A stretch of DNA of 64,000 nucleotides from the NCBI RefSeq assembly GCF_900220965.1, contig NZ_OBQC01000002.1, positions 213,176-277,175 on the forward strand, given 5' to 3'. Both the position numbers and the translations under genes were made by a program. Source of the DNA: Ureibacillus acetophenoni. GTDB lineage: Bacteria; Bacillota; Bacilli; Bacillales_A; Planococcaceae. The notes beneath the pieces were generated by a model that saw only the letters and a program-made list of their open reading frames with translations, was not told the DNA's origin and did not search any database. Numbering within the stretch: the stretch's first letter is position 1; every line of letters begins with the position of its first letter. This document shows, piece after piece, positions 48,080 to 58,316 of the stretch.

Positions 48080-48388
48080 TTATTCGTCATCTTCGTCGTC
48101 TAGTTCATCTTCTAAAGTATTTAATACGTCTTCGATTAAATCCCATTCTGCTTCTGTTTCAATTGGTTCTAACTCGCCGTCTTCACCATTTTCAGAAGGA
48201 GAAAACGCAGATGCAAAGATTTCGATTTGGCCATCTTCATCTTCTTCTGCTCCTACTAATGAATATAAAACATATGACTTACCAAATTCTTCTGAGTCAA
48301 ATGTGTAAATTACTTCGCATAATTGCTCATTACCGTCTTCGTCAACAATTGTAATGTGACGGTGTTCGTGATCGTGTTCATGTACCAT
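48080..48388 (-). CDS. yrzB: DUF1292 protein YrzB
   Basis: Start at ATG 48388 (GAGGTG eight bases upstream), 102 residues. One DUF1292 unit with a His-rich start ([14 protein letters not shown]), [17 protein letters not shown] and a very acidic tail ([11 protein letters not shown]). Third gene of the conserved ireB-ruvX-yrzB set downstream of alaS. Role unknown; the His-rich start might bind metal, which is inference. Confidence 0.9.
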   Translation of the reverse strand: MVHEHDHEHRHITIVDEDGNEQLCEVIYTFDSEEFGKSYVLYSLVGAEEDEDGQIEIFASAFSPSENGEDGELEPIETEAEWDLIEDVLNTLEDELDDEDDE

Positions 48389-48496
48389 TATGGTCACCTC
48401 TTTAATTTAATAAATACTATTACTAGTTGTTGCGATTGGTTCAATTTCTTTGTGCACCAGTCACTTTTAATACATAGGATGCGGTCGTAGAGAATC

Positions 48497-48922
48497 TTAA
48501 ATTATTGAACCTCTACTATCTAAGTATCCTTGTAGGATCATTACAGCCGCCATTTTATCAATGACTTTTTTACGTTTTTTTCTACTAACGTCCGCTTCGA
48601 TTAGCATTCTTTCAGCAGCCATCGTTGTTAAACGTTCATCCCACAGTTTAACGGGTAATTGGAACGTTTCCTCTAATAACTTCTTATATTGTTCTGATGC
48701 TTCACCACGGGGACCAATCGTGTTATTCATATTTTTAGGGAGACCAACAACAAATTCCGTTACAGCATATTCTTTGACAAGCTGTTTTATTCTTTCAATG
48801 CCAAACTCGCCTTCATCTTCATTAATTTGAATGGTTTCAATCCCTTGTGCAGTCCAACCAAGTGCATCACTTATTGCAATGCCTACTGTTTTAGACCCAA
48901 CATCTAAACCCATGACTCTCAT
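48497..48922 (-). CDS. ruvX: RuvX/YqgF family Holliday junction resolvase-like protein
   Basis: RNase H-fold nuclease family linked to 16S rRNA 5'-end processing and recombination. The 141-residue protein shows [36 protein letters not shown] and [13 protein letters not shown], with the acidic residues of the active site. Between ireB and yrzB as in Bacillus (yrrK). Confidence 0.95.
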   Translation of the reverse strand: MRVMGLDVGSKTVGIAISDALGWTAQGIETIQINEDEGEFGIERIKQLVKEYAVTEFVVGLPKNMNNTIGPRGEASEQYKKLLEETFQLPVKLWDERLTTMAAERMLIEADVSRKKRKKVIDKMAAVMILQGYLDSRGSII

Positions 48923-48928
48923 TAAATA

Positions 48929-49195
48929 TTATGCCTCATTATTCTTTCTAATATAAAATTTTACGAGCTCCTCTAAAATTTCATCGCGCTCGAGCTTGCG
49001 AATTAAATTACGTGCGTCCTGATGGCGAGGGATGTATGCAGGGTCACCTGATAGCAAATACCCAACAATTTGATTAGTAGGATTATACCCTTTTTCTTCC
49101 AACGAAGAGTATACCTTTAATAATACTTGTTTAACTTCTTGCTCCATCGATTCTTCTGGGAAACTGAATTTCATTGTTTGATCAAACGAACTCAA
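48929..49195 (-). CDS. IreB family regulatory phosphoprotein
   Basis: Small UPF0297/IreB protein; in Enterococcus IreB is phosphorylated by the Ser/Thr kinase IreK and affects cephalosporin resistance. I start it at TTG 49195 (GAGGTG six bases upstream), giving [11 protein letters not shown] as in B. subtilis YrzL; 88 residues. Conserved [20 protein letters not shown] and [18 protein letters not shown]. Directly upstream of ruvX. Confidence 0.93.
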   Translation of the reverse strand: MSSFDQTMKFSFPEESMEQEVKQVLLKVYSSLEEKGYNPTNQIVGYLLSGDPAYIPRHQDARNLIRKLERDEILEELVKFYIRKNNEA

Positions 49196-49345
49196 GACCA
49201 GCACCTCGCTCTCGAAGTTAGGGAGGTTAAGTCCTCCCCATTTTTTTCTATTATAACCTATTCTTTGTATAGAGTTAAATGAAATTCTTAAACTTATGAA
49301 CTTAATATCGATTTAAATACAAATCTTATGAATACAAAGTTTAAC

Positions 49346-52006
49346 TTAAATCGATTTAACGTAATCATACACAGATTGAAGTGCTTCATCAAGTTTAGAC
49401 ACTTCTTTTGCACCAGCCATTGCCATATCAGGACGACCGCCACCACGACCGCCACAAAGTTCAGCAACTTGTTTTACAATATTACCTGCATGATAATTTC
49501 CACCAACTAAGTCTTTTGTCACACCAGCACATAGCATTACCTTATCTCCATCGACTGCACCAAGAACAATGACACCACGATCTAATTTTTCTTTTAAATC
49601 ATCCATCATTTGTCTAAGTTGATTGTTATCTTTTGCATCAACTCGTGTAGATAGAACTGTTACATCTCCGATAGTTTCTGCTGCATTTAATACTTCACCA
49701 GCTTGTGCATTGGCAATTTTCTGTGACAGTGATTCGTTTTCGCGTTGAAGTTCTTTTAACTCATGTTGTAAGTTTTCCACACGATGAACTAAATCTTTAG
49801 GATTTGATTTTAATATTGTAGCCGCTTGTTCTAGTAAATGTTGTTCTTCTTTAACAGCTATAAACGCAGCTTTACCAGTTACCGCTTCAATTCGACGGGT
49901 ACCAGCTCCAATACCGCCTTCTGAAACAATTTTAAATAACCCGATTTCAGACGTACGATTTACGTGAATACCACCACAAAGTTCAACAGAATAATCGCTT
50001 ACTTGAACAACGCGTACCACATCTCCATATTTTTCACCAAATAGAGCCATCGCACCCATTGCTTTAGCTTCTGCAATTGGCATTTCTTCAATGACTACTT
50101 TAATATCTTCCCAGATTTTTTCATTTACAATACGTTCTATTTGTTCTAATTCATCTTTTGTTACTGCACCAAAATGAGAGAAGTCGAAACGTAAACGATC
50201 TGGACCAACATACGAACCAGCCTGATTGACATGTTCACCTAAAACATCTTTCAAGGCACTTTGCATAATGTGAGTTGCTGTATGGTTTTTCACAACTAGA
50301 TTACGCTCATCACGATCAACTGTTGCTTTTACTCCATCATTTAGGTGCATTTCCCCAGATTCAACAATTACAGTGTGTAATGATTGGCCATTCGGAGCTT
50401 TTTGAACGTCTTTCACAAACGCTTTGAATGAATCGTTTGAAATAGTTCCGTGATCAGCTACTTGACCACCCATTTCAGCATAGAAAGGAGTTTCAGCTAA
50501 AATTACAAGTACTTCATCACCTTCAGATGCAACTTCTACTGTTTGACCATTTGCTACAATTGCTACAACATTTGTAGCAGTTTGTAATGTTTCATAACCT
50601 ACAAAGTTAGATTCCATTGTTAAGTTTGCTAGTACCTCAGATTGCACTTGCATTGAATCTACATCTGCACGTGCAGCTCTTGCACGCTCACGTTGCACAT
50701 TCATTGCAACTTCAAAACCTTCTTGGTCTACAGTCATACCTGCTTCTTCAGCATATTCTTCCGTTAGCTCAATTGGGAATCCATACGTATCGTATAATTT
50801 GAATGCATCAGCTCCAGGGATCACTGTTAACCCTTGTGCTTTTTGTTTTTCAATTACTTCTGAAAGAATTGCAAGTCCACCATCTAATGTTTCATGGAAA
50901 CGATCTTCTTCATTTTTAATAACACGTGCAACAAATTCATGTTTTTCTTTCACTTCTGGATAGAAGTCGGACATGATTTCACCAACAGTTGGTACTAACT
51001 CAAACATAAATGGCTTTTCAATACCGATTTGTTTTGCATAGCGTACAGCTCTACGTAATAGACGACGTAATACATAACCACGACCTTCGTTTGATGGAAG
51101 TGCACCATCTCCAATAGCAAATGCTACTGTACGAATGTGGTCTGCAATAACTTTAAACGGTGTGTTAATATCTTCTGTACTACCGAAAATTTCTTTTAAG
51201 TCGATTTCGTTTGGACGTTTATATTTACGGTTTGAATACTGTTCAATCTTTTCAATGATAGGCATGAATAAATCCGTATCATAGTTTGTCGGTACATTTT
51301 GTACGATTGAAGTTACACGTTCAAGCCCCATACCCGTATCAATATTTTGTTTCGGAAGCGGTGTGTAAGTGCCGTCAGGATTATGATTGAATTGTGAAAA
51401 TACTAAGTTCCATACTTCTAAGTAACGTTCGTTTTCTCCACCTGGGTATAGTTCTGGGTCATTTTCATCATTGCCATATTCCGGTCCACGATCATAGAAG
51501 ATTTCTGAGTTTGGACCAGATGGACCTTCTCCAATATCCCAGAAGTTCCCTTCGATTCTAATTAATCTCTCTTCAGGAATGCCAATTTCATCGCGCCAAA
51601 CGTTATAAGCTTCCTCATCTTCTGGATGAATTGTAATTGATAATTTTTCAGGATCAAAACCTAACCATTTTGAATCTGTTAAGAATTCCCACGCTAAATG
51701 AATTGCTTCTTTTTTAAAATAATCACCGATTGAGAAGTTTCCTAACATTTCGAAAAACGTATGGTGTCGTGCAGTTTTCCCTACATTTTCGATATCGTTT
51801 GTACGAATAGATTTTTGTGCATTTGTAATACGTGGGTTGTCTGGAATAACACGACCGTCAAAATATTTTTTTAAAGTCGCAACACCTGAGTTAATCCATA
51901 ATAATGAAGGGTCATTTATTGGCACTAAGGATGCAGAAGGTTCTTGAGCATGCCCTTTCTCAATAAAGAATTCTAAATATTTGCGTCGAATTTCTGAAGC
52001 TTTCAT
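49346..52006 (-). CDS. alaS: Alanine--tRNA ligase
   Basis: Charges tRNA-Ala and edits mischarged Ser/Gly. The 886-residue protein has the class II catalytic domain ([23 protein letters not shown]-type motif 3 as [11 protein letters not shown]), the editing domain with [11 protein letters not shown] and CGGIHV, and the C-terminal oligomerisation domain ending [18 protein letters not shown] with GGAGGAT upstream. Preceded by a T-box leader and a consensus promoter. Confidence 0.98.
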   Translation of the reverse strand: MKASEIRRKYLEFFIEKGHAQEPSASLVPINDPSLLWINSGVATLKKYFDGRVIPDNPRITNAQKSIRTNDIENVGKTARHHTFFEMLGNFSIGDYFKKEAIHLAWEFLTDSKWLGFDPEKLSITIHPEDEEAYNVWRDEIGIPEERLIRIEGNFWDIGEGPSGPNSEIFYDRGPEYGNDENDPELYPGGENERYLEVWNLVFSQFNHNPDGTYTPLPKQNIDTGMGLERVTSIVQNVPTNYDTDLFMPIIEKIEQYSNRKYKRPNEIDLKEIFGSTEDINTPFKVIADHIRTVAFAIGDGALPSNEGRGYVLRRLLRRAVRYAKQIGIEKPFMFELVPTVGEIMSDFYPEVKEKHEFVARVIKNEEDRFHETLDGGLAILSEVIEKQKAQGLTVIPGADAFKLYDTYGFPIELTEEYAEEAGMTVDQEGFEVAMNVQRERARAARADVDSMQVQSEVLANLTMESNFVGYETLQTATNVVAIVANGQTVEVASEGDEVLVILAETPFYAEMGGQVADHGTISNDSFKAFVKDVQKAPNGQSLHTVIVESGEMHLNDGVKATVDRDERNLVVKNHTATHIMQSALKDVLGEHVNQAGSYVGPDRLRFDFSHFGAVTKDELEQIERIVNEKIWEDIKVVIEEMPIAEAKAMGAMALFGEKYGDVVRVVQVSDYSVELCGGIHVNRTSEIGLFKIVSEGGIGAGTRRIEAVTGKAAFIAVKEEQHLLEQAATILKSNPKDLVHRVENLQHELKELQRENESLSQKIANAQAGEVLNAAETIGDVTVLSTRVDAKDNNQLRQMMDDLKEKLDRGVIVLGAVDGDKVMLCAGVTKDLVGGNYHAGNIVKQVAELCGGRGGGRPDMAMAGAKEVSKLDEALQSVYDYVKSI

Positions 52007-52079
52007 CTTTCATATCCTCCTAAATTGTTGTCATGAAGAGAGTTGAGTTGTTTAACAAGTACTAACCAAATAGAACGAA

Positions 52080-52341
52080 TAAAAAACAAAAAAGCCCCCA
52101 TCCCAAATAAGGGACGAAGACTATAATCTCGCGGTACCACCCTCGTTATAAATAGCTGTAAGTTTGCATCATACAACTGCTTATATCTCGAGCACTGTAA
52201 CGTAAGTGAACGGCAGGGATTAGCTGCACTCTGGATTAGCTTTCGGTTACGCATTTGAAAGATTCTTTCAGCCTAAGGAATCTCTTTCTAAATCAAATAG
52301 CTTCAACTTACTCTTTCCATCATTGTGTTCTTCATATTCTG
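52080..52341 (-). ncRNA. T-box leader of alaS
   Basis: Minus-strand leader containing the T-box sequence AGGGTGGTACCGCG (52129-52143) followed by a G-U-rich terminator (AGTCTTCGTCCC / GGGATGGGGGCT, then TTTTTT, to about 52085). Stem I region lies between 52341 and about 52200. Uncharged tRNA-Ala should stabilise the antiterminator and raise alaS expression. The Ala specifier codon could not be fixed with certainty by eye. A frame open across the leader (52003-52254) is spurious. Confidence 0.92.
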
Positions 52342-52347
52342 TTCTAA

Positions 52348-52376
52348 ATTATATGCGAATGAAATATTTGTGTCAA
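52348..52376 (-). promoter_or_regulatory. Consensus sigma-A promoter of alaS
   Basis: Minus strand TTGACA (52371-52376), exactly 17 bases, TATAAT (52348-52353). Full match to consensus; the transcript starts near 52341 and runs into the T-box leader. Confidence 0.93.
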
Positions 52377-52508
52377 TTACAACCCTTACTATTATTTATT
52401 ATTAATTTCCCCTAGCGTACAAAGTATTCAGAATAGACAAATTTAAAATTCATATATATATCATTACCACACATAGTTTAGAAATATAAAAAAATAGGGG
52501 TTGTCCAT

Positions 52509-53198
52509 ATGGATTTATTAACAAATGAATTTTTCACCGGATTGTTAGCAATCATTTTAATTGACCTTGTGTTAGCAGGCGATAATGCTCTTTTAATAGG
52601 TATAGTAGCAAAAAACTTACCACGACATCAACAAAAGATGACTATTGTTATTGGAGCAATTACTGCAGTAGTCGTACGGATTCTATTTACATTAGTTGCA
52701 GTGAGATTACTAGAAATTGACGGACTTTTGTTAGTTGGTGGGGTGTTGTTGCTTTATATCGCCTATAAAATTTTATTAGCAGATCAACAAGTCAATATAA
52801 AACCAAGTAAAAATACTTTCTTAGGTGCTATTGGTACAATACTATTAGCAGATTTACTTATGGGAATCGATAATATTATTGCAGTAGCAGGAGTAGCAGA
52901 TGGAAATTCATTACTAATCATGATTGGTTTAGCTATCTCTATTCCTATTGTTATTTGGGGAAGTACATTAGTTATTAAATTATTAGAAAAATTCCCTATT
53001 ATCCTTTTCGTTGGTACTGGAATTTTAGCATATACAGCAGCTAAGATGATTGCACATGATGCTTATATGGCTCATTTCTTTCCTACAGAAAGTTCAATCC
53101 ATAAGTTTCAAGCAATCGTTGTATTAGTTGTTCTTTTTGTAAGCATTACAATGAAATCTATTCTTATGATTAAGAGTGAAAAAGCCGTCCACAAATAG
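52509..53198 (+). CDS. TerC family integral membrane protein
   Basis: TerC/YjbE-type membrane protein, 229 residues, about seven membrane segments. The conserved acidic membrane motifs are LIDLVLAGDNALLIG near 17-31 and LADLLMGIDNIIAVAG near 113-128. Members have been linked to manganese export and metallation of secreted enzymes. ATG at 52509 preceded by an A-rich stretch with AGGGGTTG. No yybP-ykoY Mn riboswitch was seen upstream. Confidence 0.92.
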   Translation: MDLLTNEFFTGLLAIILIDLVLAGDNALLIGIVAKNLPRHQQKMTIVIGAITAVVVRILFTLVAVRLLEIDGLLLVGGVLLLYIAYKILLADQQVNIKPSKNTFLGAIGTILLADLLMGIDNIIAVAGVADGNSLLIMIGLAISIPIVIWGSTLVIKLLEKFPIILFVGTGILAYTAAKMIAHDAYMAHFFPTESSIHKFQAIVVLVVLFVSITMKSILMIKSEKAVHK

Positions 53199-53212
53199 TG
53201 GACGACTTTTTT
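53181..53212. terminator. Terminator between terC and the MFS gene
   Basis: Stem CGTCCAC / GTGGACG overlapping the terC stop codon, followed by CTTTTTTG on the plus strand. Convergent genes on both sides. Confidence 0.82.
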
Positions 53213-53214
53213 GT

Positions 53215-54363
53215 TTAGTAACGATATCTGTTTCGAGTTCCTAAAATAAGGATAATCGCTGGGATAGTAAATACAACCATTCCCAAAAAGGCTAAGCCTG
53301 GTTGAATCTTATAAAGATAGCCACCCCATAAAGTCAGTAATGCAGCACTTAAACTCATTGCTAAAGCAGAATATATTCCCTGTGCATTGGAGAATTGTTG
53401 TTTAGGTAGTGTTCTCGTAATATATTGAATAAATGCAAAATGTGCCATAGCAAAGGATAAAGAATGTAAGGTTTGTGAAAAGATAAACGACCATACATTC
53501 GGAAATAACCAAATAATAATCCATCGAACAGTTGAGGCAATTGCAGCTATCAATAATAATGTAGAAGTTCGATAATTTGAAAATACTTCCGCCTTAGTTA
53601 AATAAATAACTTCAAAGATTACAGCTACATTTAATATGATTCCGATATAGATTGGATTTACCCCTAAAAATTGTAAGTACAAATAACTATAATTGTAGTA
53701 AGATGCAAGGGCACCTTGTAATAGAATAACAATAAATAAAATTAGTGAAAATCCTTTAATTTTGAAAAGTCCGCGCATAGAATACGAACCTTTACGATCT
53801 TCCACAGTCGGTTGTACTTTTAAACTTGCTGGTGTTGGCATCGCTTGAATTAATAATAATATGAGTAGCGACACAATCATACACCATAGAATGGCATTTT
53901 CATTAAAAACACTTATAATTCCACTAATAATGAATACAGCAACAACAAACCCTATCGAACCATACGACCTGCTTTTACCGTACTTTACATTCCCTTCTTG
54001 TACAAGAACCGTCGCTCCACTTTCAATCGCAGGAAGCAGCGAAGGGTAAAACAAACTAAAAACAAATGTAATAATAAACAATGAGGTAAATGAATTAGCT
54101 GGGATATAAGTTAGAGTTATGAGAAGAGAGCCAATTACTAACAATACAATCAGTTTTTTATTACTTAAAAATTTTGAAGCAAGGGGAAAGGCAAATAAAG
54201 TTGCGATGGCTCGTGCAATTAGCCCCATTCCCATAATGAAACCAACCTCTGTTACATTAAGACCTTTGCCTTCTGCTAACCAGCCAGACCAATATTGTAA
54301 AAATACCCCCCAAGTAAAGAAAAAGATAAAGAAATTTTGAGATAGCCAACGTTGATTATTCAT
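53215..54363 (-). CDS. MFS transporter (3-phenylpropionate transporter-like)
   Basis: Twelve-helix major facilitator, 382 residues. It resembles the HcaT/YwbF subgroup (MFS_1_like): N-terminal FFIFFFTWGVFLQYWSGWL, AFPLASKFLSNKK between helices 2 and 3, and a central loop with Lys-rich DRKGSYSMRGLFKIKG near 187-202. Substrate cannot be deduced. Ends just after terC; preceded by the terminator of the upstream threonine-aldolase-like gene, so it may have only a weak own promoter. Confidence 0.88.
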   Translation of the reverse strand: MNNQRWLSQNFFIFFFTWGVFLQYWSGWLAEGKGLNVTEVGFIMGMGLIARAIATLFAFPLASKFLSNKKLIVLLVIGSLLITLTYIPANSFTSLFIITFVFSLFYPSLLPAIESGATVLVQEGNVKYGKSRSYGSIGFVVAVFIISGIISVFNENAILWCMIVSLLILLLIQAMPTPASLKVQPTVEDRKGSYSMRGLFKIKGFSLILFIVILLQGALASYYNYSYLYLQFLGVNPIYIGIILNVAVIFEVIYLTKAEVFSNYRTSTLLLIAAIASTVRWIIIWLFPNVWSFIFSQTLHSLSFAMAHFAFIQYITRTLPKQQFSNAQGIYSALAMSLSAALLTLWGGYLYKIQPGLAFLGMVVFTIPAIILILGTRNRYRY

Positions 54364-54384
54364 AAAATAAGTTATCCTCCATAG

Positions 54385-54422
54385 TAAAAACGTCCATTAC
54401 GCAAACTTTAGCATAATGGACG
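54385..54422 (-). terminator. Terminator of the threonine-aldolase-like gene
   Basis: Minus-strand stem CGTCCATTA / TAATGGACG with a fourteen-base loop, then TTTTTAC. Lies just upstream of the MFS gene start. Confidence 0.8.
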
Positions 54423-54490
54423 AACCGTACTAAACGTTTCATTTATCTATCATTGTACTATATACAATAATAAATCTACCCGATTTAGTA

Positions 54491-55513
54491 TTAATTCATA
54501 ATTTTTTTAATATCTTCAATTAGTTCTTGGCAACTCTCTTTTGTTGTTGCCCACGATGTAACAAATCGAATTGCGAGTCCACCTGGCACTTCTTCCCAAA
54601 CTTCAAAATCGTATAATTCACTTAACGACTCGACTACTTCTTTACTAAAAATCGGGAATATTTGGTTTGTTGAAGACTCACTAAAAAATGGCACATTTAA
54701 GTCTTTAAGTTCGTTTGTTAAAAATCTTGCAAGGTCATTCATATGATATCCAATTGTTGAATAGAGATCATCTTGAAATGCTCTTTCAAATTGAATTGCA
54801 ACTACGTAACCTTTTGCTAGAAGTGCACCTTTATTTTTAATATGATGTCTAAAATATGGTTTTAAGCGATCGTTAAATAATACTATGGCTTCCCCACTTA
54901 AGAAACCTGTCTTCGTTCCACCAATATAAAAACAGTCACATAAATCTTTAAACATATTTAACGAAATATCACTTGCTGCTAAAGCACTTGAAAGACGAGC
55001 TCCATCAATAAATAAATATAATTGATGCTCTCTACAATAATTGTAAATTGCTTTCATCTCATCGTAACTATATATAGTACCAAGTTCAGTGGATTGGGAA
55101 ATGTAAACCATTCCTATTTTCACCATATGTTCGTCATAATGCGCTTTCAGAGCATGCTCAATATCGATGGGTCTTAACTTTCCATCTACACCCTCTTCTG
55201 TCACAACTTTGTGTCCAGTAGCTTCAATCGCACCAGTTTCATATACATTGATGTGGGCAGTACTACACGCAAGTACCGCTTCAAAAGGACGTAGTATATA
55301 CGAAATTATTGTAGCGTTCGCTTGTGTTCCACCTGTTACAAAATGAATATCACAATCTTCAGTTTCAAGTTTTTGTTTAATTAATTTTTTCGCATTTTCA
55401 GAATGTCTATCCATTCCATAGCCTTTATTTTGCTCATTACTAGCTTGCAGTAATGCTTCTAGTAATGCTGGATGACCTAGTTCACTATAATCATTTCGAA
55501 AACTATATTTCAT
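54491..55513 (-). CDS. Threonine aldolase / beta-eliminating lyase family PLP enzyme
   Basis: Fold-type I PLP enzyme related to low-specificity L-threonine aldolase and bacterial beta-eliminating lyases. The 340-residue protein has NDYSELGHPALLEAL near the N-terminus, VTGGTQANATII near 60-71, LFIDGARLSSALA near 168-180 and the PLP lysine in YIGGTKTGFLSGE near 197-209. Exact substrate (threonine/allo-threonine or other beta-hydroxy amino acid) is inference. Confidence 0.88.
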   Translation of the reverse strand: MKYSFRNDYSELGHPALLEALLQASNEQNKGYGMDRHSENAKKLIKQKLETEDCDIHFVTGGTQANATIISYILRPFEAVLACSTAHINVYETGAIEATGHKVVTEEGVDGKLRPIDIEHALKAHYDEHMVKIGMVYISQSTELGTIYSYDEMKAIYNYCREHQLYLFIDGARLSSALAASDISLNMFKDLCDCFYIGGTKTGFLSGEAIVLFNDRLKPYFRHHIKNKGALLAKGYVVAIQFERAFQDDLYSTIGYHMNDLARFLTNELKDLNVPFFSESSTNQIFPIFSKEVVESLSELYDFEVWEEVPGGLAIRFVTSWATTKESCQELIEDIKKIMN

Positions 55514-55652
55514 AAGAAGACCCCACTCACTTCATGAAGTTTATTGAGTTCTTGTTAGTAAACTTCTATAAGAACCATAAAACATCATATCATGTGAGGC
55601 AAAATATTTTTATACTTTTTTAAAATGATGTAATTTTCAAAATTTAATCAAT

Positions 55653-55682
55653 TAAAAAACCCAGGGAAACTAGTTCCTGGGC
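55653..55682 (-). terminator. Terminator of spo0M
   Basis: Minus-strand stem CCCAGG-AAcTAGTTT-CCTGGG arms followed by TTTTTT, ten bases beyond the stop. Confidence 0.85.
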
Positions 55683-55691
55683 ATTTAGATA

Positions 55692-56462
55692 TTAGGAGTA
55701 TCTGGAAATTGTTTGTTCTAGTTTATTACTAAGATTGGGAAGATCATCCACTGATACCGAAAGGCGAACGTGACTTTCATCTGCATCTAACGCTTCTGCT
55801 AAAAATCCACCAAAACCTCGTGCTCGACGGTCTACTTGCATTAAAATATCCACTTGAGTTTCCGTTTGTGATAAGAAAACAATTTCTAGTTCATCTAGTC
55901 TCCCACGGAAAGGACCACTTACTGGCACATACTCGAATTCTTGAATAAATGGATATTTACTACGATATTTATAAGAAGCTTTTTCACATTCTGCCTTTCG
56001 TAATACGAATCCAAGGTTTTGCACCTCATTTAATAATCTAGCCGCAATTCCTGACGGGCGGATATCGATATAATCTTTATCTTCAGAGTCAGCACCACTT
56101 CGGATGTCTAATTCAGTTTTAATCCAAACTTTTGTACTTCCGACTGTGATTGGCATATCATATGGTAACTGGAATGAAAATGGAAGTGTTTTCCTTTCAT
56201 TCGGCTTAATGACAAACGGCTCACTCACCCGATATTTTTCTATAGGCGCTTTTGACGTATATTTATGATCATCTACTTCTTTAATATACGTTGTGTATAA
56301 TGTTAAAAAAATTGCATCAATTTGTTGTTCAACATTGCCACCATAAATCTCAACTTCCCCACGAATAATTTCTCCAGCTTCGTAAGAAGACTTCGCTAAT
56401 TTTGTATCTACTTTTGATGAACCAATACCAATACTCGCTAAAACTTTATTGAAAAATGACAT
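55692..56462 (-). CDS. spo0M: Sporulation control protein Spo0M
   Basis: Arrestin-like cytoplasmic protein that affects early sporulation and cell division in Bacillus. ATG at 56462 (GGAGGAG eight bases upstream), 256 residues, beginning SFFNKVLASIGIGSSKVDT as in the family. Arrestin-N-like beta sandwich (YEAGEIIRGEVEIYGGNVEQ near 30-49), second beta domain, and the conserved RRARGFGGFLAEALD near 215-230. Also found in non-sporulating species. Confidence 0.93.
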   Translation of the reverse strand: MSFFNKVLASIGIGSSKVDTKLAKSSYEAGEIIRGEVEIYGGNVEQQIDAIFLTLYTTYIKEVDDHKYTSKAPIEKYRVSEPFVIKPNERKTLPFSFQLPYDMPITVGSTKVWIKTELDIRSGADSEDKDYIDIRPSGIAARLLNEVQNLGFVLRKAECEKASYKYRSKYPFIQEFEYVPVSGPFRGRLDELEIVFLSQTETQVDILMQVDRRARGFGGFLAEALDADESHVRLSVSVDDLPNLSNKLEQTISRYS

Positions 56463-56536
56463 ACCGATCACTCCTCCTTTTCAAATAAAAACGTCTATAT
56501 TTATTACGAACGAAGAGTGAAAAAGATTCCCAAAAG

Positions 56537-56965
56537 TTACTCATTTGGATATTTTTTTTGTACGTATTGGATGTCCGATTGAATAAACTCTTTTAATACA
56601 TTTTCGTCAATATCTGCTAACTTGTTAATATATACACAGGACTTACCTGTTGTAAATTTCCCAAATCGACTTAGCAATTCTTCTCGGTTAGGTAAATCTG
56701 GTGAAAAATATAGACTAATTTTTGATTTACGAGGTGAAAATCCAGCAAGTGGCGCATCACCTTCATGGCCTGAACCATATTTGTAATGATATGTGCCAAA
56801 CCCAATAATACTTGGTCCCCACATCTTTGCTACATAACCAGTTGTTTCTTCATAAATTTTTAATAATTTATATGCATCTTCACGTTTCTTTTCACTTTCA
56901 ACACTTTCAATAAATTCTACGACACTGTTATCTGTAAATTTTGTTTTTATTTCATACTTTGCCAC
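56537..56965 (-). CDS. DUF1801 domain protein
   Basis: A 142-residue protein of the YdhG/DUF1801 family. I start it at the GTG at 56965, which lies seven bases after GGAGGT, instead of the TTG at 57007. Features: an N-terminal helical region, IYEETTGYVAKMWGPSIIGFGTY and KISLYFSPDLPN. Related to Bacillus stress proteins of unknown function. Isolated between spo0M and the SIMPL-domain gene. Confidence 0.83.
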   Translation of the reverse strand: MAKYEIKTKFTDNSVVEFIESVESEKKREDAYKLLKIYEETTGYVAKMWGPSIIGFGTYHYKYGSGHEGDAPLAGFSPRKSKISLYFSPDLPNREELLSRFGKFTTGKSCVYINKLADIDENVLKEFIQSDIQYVQKKYPNE

Positions 56966-57045
56966 CGAAATAACCTCCAAATATTCTAATTGGAAAAAGT
57001 ATACCAATAAAAATTATTCTATGAAAAGTAAAACCACCAAATACA

Positions 57046-57086
57046 ATAAAAACCTGTTTTAAAGGCTTAACCTTTAAAACAGGTTT
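57046..57086 (-). terminator. Terminator of the SIMPL-domain gene
   Basis: Minus-strand perfect stem AAACCTGTTTTAAAGG / CCTTTAAAACAGGTTT with a six-base loop, then TTTATTG. Confidence 0.88.
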
Positions 57087-57092
57087 CAAATT

Positions 57093-57743
57093 TCAAAACT
57101 GAAATTTTACTAGAACTCTCGCATTAATGGTGATTAGACCTTGTTCAATTGGCGTTTGGAGAGACTCCTGTGTCATTGCGACAGCTCTATACAGAATGGG
57201 TGGTGCTTCTACACTTTCTTCTACAATCTCAATTGGCAGTGGATGCATCGGAAGATTCATTGATTCAGCAATAGTTCTAGCCTTTTCAACAGCATTATAC
57301 AAAGCAATTTGCAACGCTTGATTGTAATATAAATTTTCATTATCTAATTTAAACTCAAGAGAAGAAATTCGATTTGCTCCATTTCTTATTGCAGTATCAA
57401 TTACAATACCAACCTGGTTTATATTTCGAATTTTTACAGTCAAAGCATTTGTCACTTCGTATCCTCTAAACACTTGCCGTCCATCAACGTAATCGTACTG
57501 TGGAAAAACTGAAAATGACGACGTTTGAATATCTTCTCTAAAAATACCAAGTGAAAGCAATGCTTGAATCACTTGGTTCATCTTATTTGCATTCTCTCTT
57601 TGTGCTTCACTCAGATCCTCTGACTGTGTGACAACCTCAATTCGTATTTCCGCAAAATTCGGTGGAACACTAATTTCTCCATTCCCATTTACTGTGATTA
57701 CACGAGACTTTTGTGTTAGATGTCGACTATATTTATGGTCCAA
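57093..57743 (-). CDS. SIMPL (DUF541) domain protein
   Basis: A 216-residue SIMPL-domain protein: SRVITVNGNGEISVPPNFAEIRI at the start of the domain, YDYVDGRQVFRGYEVTNAL and ALYNAVEKARTIAESM. Most family members are periplasmic or outer-surface, but no signal peptide is visible here (start DHKYSRHLTQK), so it is probably cytoplasmic. Fifteen bases upstream ends the DinB-like gene; the two may be cotranscribed. Function unknown. Confidence 0.86.
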   Translation of the reverse strand: MDHKYSRHLTQKSRVITVNGNGEISVPPNFAEIRIEVVTQSEDLSEAQRENANKMNQVIQALLSLGIFREDIQTSSFSVFPQYDYVDGRQVFRGYEVTNALTVKIRNINQVGIVIDTAIRNGANRISSLEFKLDNENLYYNQALQIALYNAVEKARTIAESMNLPMHPLPIEIVEESVEAPPILYRAVAMTQESLQTPIEQGLITINARVLVKFQF

Positions 57744-57757
57744 TTTGTTCCCCTTTC

Positions 57758-58213
57758 TTAAGACCTAATATAATGAATAAAATCAAGTACGACAGGCTCA
57801 GCACCTAACGAGCGAAGTTTCGAGTTAATTTGTCCCCGATGATAATGACCATGTAAACAAACGTGGGTTAATATTTCCCGAATTGTATTTTGGAATTCAT
57901 TACCTTTACTATTTTTATAAGTAATGTTTTTATCTAAATCTTCTTTATTTACAATTAACAAATATGAAATAATATTCTCTTCATTTTTCTTCACTAATTG
58001 CTCACAAAATTTTAAATCTACTTCCGCCCAAATGGGTAGTTTAGAACTGTCAATTCCTTGTAAACGTGCCATCCATACTATTTCAGAAAATAAAATATGG
58101 GAAAATAAACGAATCACCTCTTGCTGTTCCTCATTTATAGTATGCAAAGTAGCAAGAATTCGTTTATTTGCCCAAATTAAATGTTCATACATTTTTTGAA
58201 TGGTTTCCAACAA
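57758..58213 (-). CDS. DinB family protein
   Basis: Four-helix-bundle DinB/YfiT-type protein, 151 residues. Putative metal ligands are the His in LFSHILFSEIVWMARL and the HVCLHGHYHRGQINSKLR motif near 116-133, the family hallmark. Such proteins act as thiol S-transferases or are DNA-damage induced; the role here is unknown. Confidence 0.87.
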   Translation of the reverse strand: MLETIQKMYEHLIWANKRILATLHTINEEQQEVIRLFSHILFSEIVWMARLQGIDSSKLPIWAEVDLKFCEQLVKKNEENIISYLLIVNKEDLDKNITYKNSKGNEFQNTIREILTHVCLHGHYHRGQINSKLRSLGAEPVVLDFIHYIRS

Positions 58214-58279
58214 TGCACATCCTTAAATAGTTTTAACTCAACATATGCTTTTCATTGCAATTGTTGAACTAATGATTGA

Positions 58280-58309
58280 TAAAAACCCCTACACCGAAAT
58301 GCAGGGGTC
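58280..58309 (-). terminator. Terminator of recD2
   Basis: Minus-strand stem ACCCCTGCA / TGTAGGGGT with a six-base loop, then TTTTATC. Confidence 0.85.
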
Positions 58310-58316
58310 AAAGGTT

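Noticed and set aside
49220-49248. Terminator-like hairpin between ireB and alaS
   Set aside because: GGGAGG/CCTCCC stem has its T run on the plus strand, where no gene precedes it; on the coding strand it lacks a T run, so it was not listed as a terminator.
52003-52254. 83-codon frame upstream of alaS
   Set aside because: It lies entirely within the T-box leader and its terminator; coding is very unlikely.
52381-52508. yybP-ykoY manganese riboswitch in front of terC
   Set aside because: Looked for because TerC genes often have one; the conserved loop sequences are not present.
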